Shown piece after piece: positions 8,278-15,674 of a stretch of DNA of 23,582 nt. This stretch comes from an uncultured Lachnospiraceae bacterium (lineage in GTDB: Bacteria > Bacillota > Clostridia > Lachnospirales > Lachnospiraceae). The notes beneath the pieces were generated by a model. It had not been told where the DNA came from. It saw only the letters and a program-made list of their open reading frames with translations, and searched no databases. The translations under genes were made by a program, and so were the position numbers. Where the stretch lies: the NCBI GenBank assembly GCA_910577445.1, contig CAJTMZ010000070.1, positions 1-23,582 on the forward strand, written 5' to 3'. The first letter of the stretch is position 1. The number at the start of each line of letters is the position of its first letter.

Positions 8278-8396
8278 GTGGTAATCTGTATTGTTCTCAA
8301 TTTACGCCCAATACATTTCTGTTTTATCTTCCTCAAAAAATAATATCTTCTATTCCCGCCCTGCCCGACTTTGTTAAAACCCTCCCATACTATTTC

Positions 8397-8425
8397 TTGA
8401 CACAGTATTAAATTTGTAATATTGT
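8397..8425 (+). promoter_or_regulatory. Promoter of the hybrid-kinase operon
   Basis: A consensus -35 TTGACA (8397-8402) is followed after 17 bp by TATTGT (8420-8425). Transcription would start near 8432 and leave a leader of about 128 nt. Confidence 0.6.
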
Positions 8426-8431
8426 ATTTTT

Positions 8432-8559
8432 AGCAACAAATATCCAATGGCATTCGCCATATGCCCATACGGACATGGCATCCGGCTTATTGCCTGCGGA
8501 AATAAGCGGAAAGCCATCAAGTCGGCCAGTAAAGCTGCAATCGGGGCGGGGAAGGTAAT
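8432..8559 (+). ncRNA. Structured leader of the kinase operon, remotely GEMM-like
   Basis: Successive stems are visible: ATGGC/GCCAT just after 8446, ATGCC/GGCAT next, and GCTTATT paired with AATAAGC around 8485-8512, after which comes AAAGCCATCAAGTCGGCC. The order GGCA..CC, stem, GG..AAAGCC recalls the P2 region of class I c-di-GMP (GEMM) riboswitches, but the conserved GACGC before AAAGCC is not there, so membership is doubtful. It ends at the ribosome site AAGG before the kinase ATG. It may be a divergent riboswitch, another structured leader, or nothing. Confidence 0.3.
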
Positions 8560-11403
8560 ATGGTAAATTTCGTTATTGGACTTGAATTTTTGGGCATTTG
8601 TCTGAATGTCATAGCTTTGATTCTTCTGCTTAACGGGGAGGGAGCTAAAGAACAGAAACTGCTGCTCATCATTATGTGCGGCTCTCTGGTACAGAATGTA
8701 GGTTACTTATTGGAACTGACTGCATCTACCGTGGAGGCTGCCATGACGGCGGTGACTGTGGAAAATGTGGGATCCGCATTTTTGGCGCTGTGTTATTGCT
8801 GGTTTATTTATATCTACTGCTATATTACTCCGCCGAAAACGTTTTTGAGGATTCTCTTTGCAATCAGTTTTTTCACCCTTCCGTCGGTATTTTTTAACTG
8901 GCATGGCCTTTTCTACCAGGACGTCCAATGGCTGGCGGACGCAAACGGTTTTTATCATGTCAGCATTACCTATGGGCCGTTGTATGTGGTCTTTTTGTTC
9001 AGTCGCATTATCATTCCCTATATCCTTTGCATCTATACGCTGCTGCGCGCTATCCGCGAACGCTCGGACCAGCAGGTTAACCGGCAGTATCGGACGATTC
9101 TCGCAATCTCCACCCTGCCCGCTTTTATGCTGATGGCTTATATCTTTAAGATTGTAAAGGTATTTGATTTGACGCCCGTGACGCTTGCCATTTCCATGTC
9201 CATGGTGGTAATTGTGGTCTGGAGCCGCCGTAATTATGATTTCCGTTATCTGGCGGCGGAAAAGGTTCTGGAAAATCTGGGAGACGGCGTAATCGCGCTG
9301 GATAACCACGACCGGCTTATCAATTACAACAGAGCGGCGGCGGAAATCTTTACCCATCTGCCCGACCACAAGCTGGGAGAAAACATCCGCGTGCTGGAGG
9401 ACTTCCGCGAGGAAATGCTTAACGAAGACATTCCGCAGAGTTTTTCCATCAATGGACAGCATTATGAAAGCCACAGCAAGCATATTATAGATGAAAACGG
9501 CAAGATACAGGGCTGCGTTATCCTGATTCTGGATATGACCGACATAAAAGCCTATATTAATGAAATCAAGCGCGTTCGGCGGCAGGCGGAGAAAGCCAGT
9601 ATCGCCAAAAGCGAATTTCTTGCCAATATGTCCCATGAGATACGGACTCCCATGAATGCCATCATAGGTCTGAACGATATTATTATGGAAGAATGCGGGG
9701 ATACCGAAATTTATGCCCACGCCAAGGATGTGCAGTCCGCGGCCAAAAATCTGCTGGCAATCATCAATGATATTCTGGATTTGTCCAAGGTGGAAGCCGG
9801 CAAAATGGAACTGATATCCGTGGATTACTACGTAAAGGTGATGGCGGAAGAAATCATAGGAATGATGGATATGGCCGCTTCCCAGAAAGGGCTTATCCTG
9901 AAATATGAATGTGACCAGACGATTCCCTGCCGTTACCGCGGCGACGACGTAAGAATCAAGCAGATTCTGGTAAATATTCTAAGCAATGCCGTGAAATTTA
10001 CCGAAAAAGGATATGTGCGCGCGTATATTACCGGAAAACCCGGAAAAGACGAGAATGAAGAACTGTTGATTTTCCATGTGGAAGATACCGGCTGCGGCAT
10101 TAAGCAGGAGGACCTTGACAATATCTTTGATGATTTCCGGCAGGTGGATTCCAAGCGGAACCGCAGAGTGGAGGGTACCGGACTGGGGCTTGCCATTGTG
10201 AAGCATCTGGTGGAAATAATGAAAGGCACTATTGATGTGGAAAGCACTTACGGCAAAGGAACCATGGTTACCATCACGATTCCGCAGAAAATCGTAGACC
10301 GGCGTCCCGTTTCGGAAATGCCGGAGCTTCCGCAGACATCACAGAAGGTTACCGATATGTTTACCGCTCCCGGCGTGAAAGTTCTCATTGTAGATGACAA
10401 TGTGATTAACCGCAAGGTAGCCCGGGGATTTTTGAAGCATTATGCTTTTGACTTAACCGAAGCGGAAAGCGGGCCGGAGGCTATAGAGCTGGTGTTCGCC
10501 AACCGATATGATATCATCTTTATGGACCATATGATGCCCGACATGGACGGCATCGAGGCTGCGGCGATTATCCGCAGGGACTGCGGCGAAAACGGCGCCG
10601 CCCCCGTTATGGTTGCATTGACCGCCAATGCCATGGAAGGTATGCGGGAACATTTTCTTGAATGCGGATTTCAGGATTTCATCGCCAAGCCCCTTGACAG
10701 GAAGGATTTAAACCAGCTTCTGCTGCGCTGGATACCGGAAAAGTACAGACAGACCGAGGAACCGGTGGCGGAGTCAAAGCCGCTGAACCCGGCGTCTTTC
10801 CAGATTAGCGGAGTGGATATGAACGCCGCAATGCAGTATTATTCCGGCGATGAAGACGGCTTTGTTGACCTTCTGGAGCTTTACTGTCTGGATGGCAAGC
10901 GCAAGATAACGCTTCTGAACGAACTTGTGGATTCGGATATGCTGCGCTACCAGATAGAGGTGCACGGACTTAAGAGCGCGTCCGCTAATATCGGAGCCAT
11001 GGATATGTCGGCAATGGCGCGCGCGCATGAAAACGCCGCCGCACAGGGCGATAAGGAATTTATCTCCGAACAGTTTTCATCGCTGTTGGCGGAATATGAG
11101 AACCTTCTGGCGAATATCGAACAGTTTCTGGAACAACGCCGGCAGGAAAACAACACAAAAGAAAAGCTTCCGGCCCTGCCGATGCAGGAGTTTAAGGAGC
11201 AGACAGCCACAGCGCTGGAAGAACTGAAACACTTCCGTTCCCAGGCGTGTGCCGAAAGGGTGGAGGCGTTGCTGCTCCATGAAATGCCGCAAGAACCCAA
11301 AGAACGCCTTTTAAAGATAAGGGAACAACTGCGGTTATACGAAGACGACTATGCAGAAGAGTTATTGAGTCAGCTTTTAAGTATACTTGAAAAGGAGGAA
11401 TAA
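8560..11403 (+). CDS. Hybrid sensor histidine kinase, 7TM-PAS-HisKA-HATPase-REC-Hpt
   Basis: This 947-residue membrane kinase starts with a HisKA_7TM-type sensor of seven hydrophobic helices (about residues 1-230), then a PAS-like segment (about 235-330). The H-box SHEIRTPMN has the phospho-acceptor H359. The ATPase domain shows the N-box (NILSNAVKF, about 470), DTGCGI and GTGLGLAIV (about 540). A receiver domain begins near 605 with D656 in MDHMMPDMDG, and an Hpt domain carries H802 in VHGLKSASA. A full His-Asp-His relay is therefore present in one chain, which needs a separate receiver as final acceptor. The next genes supply two. AAGG precedes the ATG. Confidence 0.95.
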   Translation: MVNFVIGLEFLGICLNVIALILLLNGEGAKEQKLLLIIMCGSLVQNVGYLLELTASTVEAAMTAVTVENVGSAFLALCYCWFIYIYCYITPPKTFLRILFAISFFTLPSVFFNWHGLFYQDVQWLADANGFYHVSITYGPLYVVFLFSRIIIPYILCIYTLLRAIRERSDQQVNRQYRTILAISTLPAFMLMAYIFKIVKVFDLTPVTLAISMSMVVIVVWSRRNYDFRYLAAEKVLENLGDGVIALDNHDRLINYNRAAAEIFTHLPDHKLGENIRVLEDFREEMLNEDIPQSFSINGQHYESHSKHIIDENGKIQGCVILILDMTDIKAYINEIKRVRRQAEKASIAKSEFLANMSHEIRTPMNAIIGLNDIIMEECGDTEIYAHAKDVQSAAKNLLAIINDILDLSKVEAGKMELISVDYYVKVMAEEIIGMMDMAASQKGLILKYECDQTIPCRYRGDDVRIKQILVNILSNAVKFTEKGYVRAYITGKPGKDENEELLIFHVEDTGCGIKQEDLDNIFDDFRQVDSKRNRRVEGTGLGLAIVKHLVEIMKGTIDVESTYGKGTMVTITIPQKIVDRRPVSEMPELPQTSQKVTDMFTAPGVKVLIVDDNVINRKVARGFLKHYAFDLTEAESGPEAIELVFANRYDIIFMDHMMPDMDGIEAAAIIRRDCGENGAAPVMVALTANAMEGMREHFLECGFQDFIAKPLDRKDLNQLLLRWIPEKYRQTEEPVAESKPLNPASFQISGVDMNAAMQYYSGDEDGFVDLLELYCLDGKRKITLLNELVDSDMLRYQIEVHGLKSASANIGAMDMSAMARAHENAAAQGDKEFISEQFSSLLAEYENLLANIEQFLEQRRQENNTKEKLPALPMQEFKEQTATALEELKHFRSQACAERVEALLLHEMPQEPKERLLKIREQLRLYEDDYAEELLSQLLSILEKEE

Positions 11404-11408
11404 CGCAA

Positions 11409-11846
11409 ATGATGCAAACAAAAGGCAGAGCTTCTAAAAAATGTATTTTAGCAGTGGATGACGCTGCCATTGTCCTGACGCGAATTTCGGATACCCTGCG
11501 TAATGATTACGATGTGTTCACTGTCAATTCAGGGGTACGGGCTTTGAAATTTCTGGAGCAGATAAAGCCTGACCTTATTCTGCTGGATATTCAAATGGCG
11601 CAGAAAAACGGCATTGAAACGCTGCGCGAAATACGCGCCATGAAAAACCGGGCAGACATACCGGTAATTATGCTTACCGGTGTGGAGGATAAGGACTTTG
11701 TTCTGGAAAGCATTAAACTGGGAGCCTGTGATTACATATTAAAACCCTTTCACTCCAATGATTTGATTAAGAGAATCCGCCGGGTTTTTGAGCCGGAATC
11801 ACAGGACCAGACAGCACTCGATAAAGAGAGGAGATTTTCAAAATGA
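11409..11846 (+). CDS. Stand-alone response-regulator receiver protein
   Basis: A single receiver domain of 145 residues with acid pair D17/D18, phospho-acceptor D60 (LLDIQM), MLTG and the switch lysine in LKPF. There is no output domain, only a short charged tail. It is a likely acceptor of phosphate from the kinase Hpt. AAGGAGG overlaps the end of the kinase gene, and the stop overlaps the CheX-like start as ATGA, so the three are one translational unit. Confidence 0.93.
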   Translation: MMQTKGRASKKCILAVDDAAIVLTRISDTLRNDYDVFTVNSGVRALKFLEQIKPDLILLDIQMAQKNGIETLREIRAMKNRADIPVIMLTGVEDKDFVLESIKLGACDYILKPFHSNDLIKRIRRVFEPESQDQTALDKERRFSK

Positions 11847-12331
11847 ATACCGCTATGGAAAAGGAGGAGCTTGCACAGATACTGGACCAGGCTGTGCAGG
11901 ACGTGACGGAGTGTACCGCCGGCGTACGCCTGCATCAGGGGGAACAGTCGCCGGGCGAAGACCTTTGTACGGTTCAGATTACCTTTGACAGAGGTTTCCA
12001 CACCAGCCTTACTCTCTGTGCCGACACGGGACTGCTGTACCGTATGGCATGCAATTCTTTCCATGAGGATTCGGTCAGTCCCGAAGACCTGGAGGAATTT
12101 ACCAAAGAATATTTTAACGTACTTTGCGGGAGAATAGCCGGTTCTATGTTTCAGGCTACCAAGGTTCCGGCGCATTTTGGACCGCCTGTATTTTACCACG
12201 GACGCTATGAGCCTGAAGGACGTGAAATCCAGTTTGTGCTCACTTATTCCGACGAGCACTTTGGCGGCGCGCAATTAATTCATCATGTGCCCTCTTCCGA
12301 TAAGGATGGGGCTGTTTCAGGTGAAGCCTGA
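11843..12331 (+). CDS. CheX-like receiver phosphatase
   Basis: The 162 residues resemble CheX/CheC-type phosphatases that dephosphorylate CheY-like receivers. The defining ExxN motif is E89-Y-F-N92, followed by VLCGRIAGSMF on the same helix, as in CheX. AGGAG precedes the start, and the gene overlaps the upstream receiver gene by four bases. Placed between two receiver genes, it probably resets one or both. No flagellar or methyl-accepting chemotaxis gene is visible in the window, so the receivers may belong to a non-chemotactic phosphorelay. The family call comes from motif and size. Confidence 0.75.
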   Translation: MNTAMEKEELAQILDQAVQDVTECTAGVRLHQGEQSPGEDLCTVQITFDRGFHTSLTLCADTGLLYRMACNSFHEDSVSPEDLEEFTKEYFNVLCGRIAGSMFQATKVPAHFGPPVFYHGRYEPEGREIQFVLTYSDEHFGGAQLIHHVPSSDKDGAVSGEA

Positions 12332-12349
12332 GAGAAGGGAGCATATAAT

Positions 12350-12718
12350 ATGAGCAAACGAATTATGGTCGTAGACGATTCCCGGCTGGTACGGGTTCAA
12401 TTAAATGACGTTCTGAATGGGACAGATTATGAAATAGCGGCATACTGCCGAAGCGGAGAGGATGCGATTGCCCAGTATGACGAGGTAAAACCCGATTTGG
12501 TTACGATGGATATCATCATGCAGGGAATGGACGGCTTAGACGCCTCTGAACGTATTTTAAAAGAGCATCCGGATGCAAAAATCATCATGGTTTCATCTCT
12601 TGCATATGACGATACTTTTGAGAGAGCCAAAGCCATTGGCGCCAAAGGCTTTGTGGATAAGCCTTTTCACAAGGAACAGCTCCTTAAGGTATTTGAAGAG
12701 GCGCTTTCTGAATCATAA
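12350..12718 (+). CDS. CheY-like response regulator (receiver only)
   Basis: The 122-residue single receiver domain has D9/D10, phospho-acceptor D54 (VTMDIIM), an SS pair (MVSSLAYDD) in place of the usual single T/S, and the switch lysine in VDKPFH. It most resembles CheY proper in length and lack of an output. GGGAG lies upstream of the ATG, 18 bases after the CheX-like stop. Its partner, whether a motor, an enzyme or another regulator, is not in the window. Confidence 0.93.
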   Translation: MSKRIMVVDDSRLVRVQLNDVLNGTDYEIAAYCRSGEDAIAQYDEVKPDLVTMDIIMQGMDGLDASERILKEHPDAKIIMVSSLAYDDTFERAKAIGAKGFVDKPFHKEQLLKVFEEALSES

Positions 12719-12738
12719 GGCATAAAACGAGGAAAAAT

Positions 12739-14583
12739 ATGGATATAAAAGACGCCCTCAAAAGCATAATAAACCCCCACGAGGGGGACAGGCTTGCCCC
12801 TCTTGCCACTGTCTGGGGCGAACGGTTGGATAAAAACAGCGTACTGTCTGAATATCCCCGCCCGCAGCTAAAGAGGGAATCCTTTCTCTGCCTGAACGGC
12901 CTCTGGGATTATGCTTTCACAACGACAAAGACTCTTCCCGAAACTTTTGACGGAAAAATTCTTGTGCCTTTTTCTCCGGAATGTTCTCTTTCCGGCGTAA
13001 ACAGGCAGCTTCTTCCCTCAGAGTTTCTCTGGTACCGGACTTTCCTTCCCGACTTGAAGCACATTTCCGGCAAGCGCGCCATTTTGCATTTTGGCGCGGC
13101 AGACTATCATGCCGGCATATATATCAACAGGCGGCCGGTGACCTCCCATAAGGGCGGTTACCTGCCTTTTTCTGCGGATATCACTGACTTTTTAACGGAT
13201 GGCCAAAACGAGCTTCTCGTAAAGGTCAAAGACCCGTCCGACGAGGGATGCCAGCCCAGAGGAAAGCAGACCCTGCACAGAGGTGGTATCTTTTATACTG
13301 CCCAGAGCGGCATATGGCAGACGGTATGGCTTGAGTTTGTTCCTACGATTTATTTTGAAAAGCTATGGTTCGAGACCGACTATGACGCAAGGGAAGTAAC
13401 CGCTCATCTTACTGTCTGCGGGAAAGATAGCCATAAAGCGCCGGTTTCTTCCATGCCTCAAAATCAGGCGAAAGAGGAACTCCCCTGTCTTTCCCTGTCC
13501 GTTATCTGCAACGGCAGTGAAATACTTCAAAAATCTCTTTCCCTTTCCGTCTCCGCTTTCGGACAGAAAGAAGAAATGCTTTCCTTTACCATACCGGAAG
13601 AGCATTTCCATCCGTGGAGCCCCGAAGCCCCTTTCCTGTATCAGGTACGGCTCTCGCTTGGCTCTGACGAGGTGCAAAGCTATTTTGCCCTGCGCCACTA
13701 TTCTATCGAAAAACAGGCGGACGGCATTCCTCTGTTTTGTTTAAACCACAAACCCTGCTTTCTGATGGGCGTGCTGGACCAGGGCTACTGGCCAGACGGA
13801 CTGTACACCTCGCCCTCTGACGAAGCGTTGATTTACGACATCACCGCCATGAAAGCACTGGGCTTTAATATGATGCGCAAACATATCAAGGTGGAAAGCG
13901 CCAGATGGTACTATCATTGCGACAGGCTTGGAATGATTGTCTGTCAGGACATGGTAAACGGTGGAAGCAAATACCGTATGCCGGTTATCAGCTACCTGCC
14001 CACTCTGTTTCCAAAGCTTTCCCTGAAAGACTCGCACTACGCCCTGTTTTCCAGAAAGGATGGGGCTGCGCGAAAGCAGTGGGAAAGAGAATGCGCAGAA
14101 ACAATCGAACATTTGAAATTTTTCCCTTCGATTGCCGTCTGGGTGCCTTTTAACGAAGGCTGGGGTCAATTTGACGCCGCCCGCATAACGGATATCATAC
14201 GGAAGAAAGACCCTTCCCGGCTGATAGACTCCGCCAGCGGATGGTATGACCAAAACTGTGGTGATTTTATCAGTGTACATAATTATTTCCGCCCCTTATC
14301 CGTTTCCGCCGGGAAATGGAAAGACCGCGCCTTTTTCCTGTCGGAATACGGCGGCTTTTCCTGCCATATCAGGAATCATTCCAGCGTGGAACGAGTATTC
14401 GGATATAAACGCTTTGACAGCCTTGCGGAGTTTTCCGCAGCTTACCGTGAATTGATAGAAAAATCCCTTCTTCCCCTTAAGGAGCAGGGGCTTTGCGGCG
14501 CCGTGTATACGCAGGTTTCCGACGTGGAGGAAGAAGTAAACGGCCTGCTTACCTATGACCGAAAAATCAACAAACTGTCCTGA
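12739..14583 (+). CDS. Glycoside hydrolase family 2 protein
   Basis: A 614-residue GH2-type glycosidase. It has the jelly-roll sugar-binding domain (about 40-210, with LNGLWDYAF and SGIWQTVWLE), an immunoglobulin-like domain (about 210-345) and a TIM barrel. The probable acid/base is E473 in PFNEGWGQ and the nucleophile E536 in LSEYGG. The family includes beta-galactosidases, beta-glucuronidases and beta-mannosidases; the substrate cannot be set. No signal peptide is seen, so it is cytoplasmic. AGGAAAAAT precedes the ATG. It lies only 20 bases after the CheY-like gene with no terminator between them, so it should be on the kinase-operon transcript. Confidence 0.9.
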   Translation: MDIKDALKSIINPHEGDRLAPLATVWGERLDKNSVLSEYPRPQLKRESFLCLNGLWDYAFTTTKTLPETFDGKILVPFSPECSLSGVNRQLLPSEFLWYRTFLPDLKHISGKRAILHFGAADYHAGIYINRRPVTSHKGGYLPFSADITDFLTDGQNELLVKVKDPSDEGCQPRGKQTLHRGGIFYTAQSGIWQTVWLEFVPTIYFEKLWFETDYDAREVTAHLTVCGKDSHKAPVSSMPQNQAKEELPCLSLSVICNGSEILQKSLSLSVSAFGQKEEMLSFTIPEEHFHPWSPEAPFLYQVRLSLGSDEVQSYFALRHYSIEKQADGIPLFCLNHKPCFLMGVLDQGYWPDGLYTSPSDEALIYDITAMKALGFNMMRKHIKVESARWYYHCDRLGMIVCQDMVNGGSKYRMPVISYLPTLFPKLSLKDSHYALFSRKDGAARKQWERECAETIEHLKFFPSIAVWVPFNEGWGQFDAARITDIIRKKDPSRLIDSASGWYDQNCGDFISVHNYFRPLSVSAGKWKDRAFFLSEYGGFSCHIRNHSSVERVFGYKRFDSLAEFSAAYRELIEKSLLPLKEQGLCGAVYTQVSDVEEEVNGLLTYDRKINKLS

Positions 14584-14588
14584 CTGCA

Positions 14589-14689
14589 ATCGGGGCTGCC
14601 GCATTAAGACCGGAGTATGCAAGATGTGGTATTACAGCATTTGCTTTTCTATATCCTGCGCCTCGTTTTCTTAATGCGTCAGCCCCGAT
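14589..14689. repeat. 101-bp element with 21-bp near-perfect inverted arms
   Basis: The left arm (14589-14609) and right arm (14669-14689) pair as two 10-bp perfect blocks (ATCGGGGCTG/CAGCCCCGAT and CGCATTAAGA/TCTTAATGCG) separated by a single mismatch. The 59-nt interior contains a weaker stem. It lies between the convergent GH2 and Uma2 genes. It could be a bidirectional terminator with a large loop, or a small non-autonomous mobile element. The first arm begins six bases after the GH2 stop. Confidence 0.7.
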
Positions 14690-14711
14690 AACGCGTGGTA
14701 ACAATATCTTT

Positions 14712-15503
14712 TTAGTCTCTGCCGCCATCCGGATAATCCTGAATCATTTCTTCCATCAGGTTCATGTCAATCATAAGCTTCCCCTCGTAAAGGCCTACCG
14801 GAATCTGTCCGTTTATCCCGTAAATCGTCGGATAGCTTTCTTTCTCAAATTCATAGACAATCACCTTCTTCTGCTGAGGGTCTATCATCCAGTATTCCTT
14901 TACGCCGGCCTCCTCATACTTGTTCAGCTTCTTGAGGCAGTCCTTGCGCTTAGTGGAAGGGGAAAGCACCTCCGCCACAAACTCCGGCGCGCCCATAATG
15001 CCCCACTTCATAATCTTCTTTTCGTCGCATAGTATCAGCACGTCCGGCTGAACCATCGTCCTGTCATCACAGTCGAGACGGACGTCCACCGGGCTCATCA
15101 TGGGAATGCAGCTCCCTTTATTCTCAAAAATGAAATTGGAAATCTGTCTGTAAATCTCACCGCCGATTCTCTGATGCACAAAGGTGGGCGCGGCCATATC
15201 ATAGAACACACCGTCTATGAGTTCTACCCGCTTATCGTCCGGCAGCGCATAATAGTCCTTCACCGTGTACTCTCCCTGCATCTTATGCGTTCTGTATGCG
15301 GCAGCCTCCTCCCCTACGGAGGGCAGCCCGTTTTCCCCCATGAAAAAACTCTCCAACGCCATCAGCGTGTCATAACGGGGCGAAGACGTTTCCCCGCCGA
15401 AAATCTTCTGCACCGTTCCCACAGGCACTCCGCTCATATGCGCAATCTGGGAATAAGAGTATCCCTTTTCTTTCTTTATTCTTTTCATTTCTTCTATTGT
15501 CAT
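14712..15503 (-). CDS. XRE helix-turn-helix fused to a Uma2-type (PD-(D/E)XK) nuclease domain
   Basis: The 263-residue protein has an XRE-type helix-turn-helix at about residues 5-45 (YSYSQIAHMSGVPVGTVQKIF) and a DUF820/Uma2 domain from about 75 to the end. The Uma2 core is visible as YALPDDKRVELIDG, the metal-binding DVRLD and QPDVLI, the acidic strand PEFVAEVLSPST, and KYEEAGVKEYWMIDP. Such proteins are putative endonucleases of unknown target, often scattered in genomes. The start is supported by AAGGGGG about ten bases upstream. The fused DNA-binding domain and the phased repeat array at its promoter suggest self-regulation. Confidence 0.87.
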   Translation of the reverse strand: MTIEEMKRIKKEKGYSYSQIAHMSGVPVGTVQKIFGGETSSPRYDTLMALESFFMGENGLPSVGEEAAAYRTHKMQGEYTVKDYYALPDDKRVELIDGVFYDMAAPTFVHQRIGGEIYRQISNFIFENKGSCIPMMSPVDVRLDCDDRTMVQPDVLILCDEKKIMKWGIMGAPEFVAEVLSPSTKRKDCLKKLNKYEEAGVKEYWMIDPQQKKVIVYEFEKESYPTIYGINGQIPVGLYEGKLMIDMNLMEEMIQDYPDGGRD

Positions 15504-15536
15504 CGCCAGATACCCCCTTATCTGTCTTATGACTTC

Positions 15537-15565
15537 ATTTTAACCGTTTTTCATCCGTTTGTCAA
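15537..15565 (-). promoter_or_regulatory. Near-consensus promoter of the XRE-Uma2 gene
   Basis: Read on the minus strand, TTGACA (15560-15565) and TAAAAT (15537-15542) are spaced by exactly 17 bp, 34 bases before the start codon. Both boxes lie within the first units of the 11-bp array, so whatever binds the array would cover this promoter. Confidence 0.7.
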
Positions 15566-15646
15566 CCGGATTCAACCGTTTATTATCCGTTTTGTTTCCA
15601 TATTCTTACCATATATTTCCCGTTTTATGTCCGTATTGCTCCGCCC
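15542..15646. repeat. Degenerate 11-bp phased repeat array, about ten units
   Basis: CCG or CCA recurs at 15544, 15555, 15566, 15576, 15587, 15598, 15609, 15620, 15631 and 15641, a spacing of 10 or 11 bases throughout. Most units have a T-rich stretch after the CCG (consensus near CCGTTTTTNAT). One unit per helical turn puts every T-tract on the same face of the DNA, which would produce intrinsic bending or a lined-up row of binding sites. It overlaps the promoter of the XRE-Uma2 gene and fills the gap to the MATE gene. Confidence 0.75.
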
Positions 15647-15674
15647 CGGGCTTTTGTTATTTATTTCCCGTGAT

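Noticed and set aside
8707..9720. Long open frame on the minus strand opposite the kinase gene.
   Set aside because: It is fully inside a well-supported gene, has no recognisable domain and is a shadow of its codon bias.
15542..15646. Considered as a CRISPR array.
   Set aside because: The units are only 11 bp, degenerate and without spacers; no cas genes are present.
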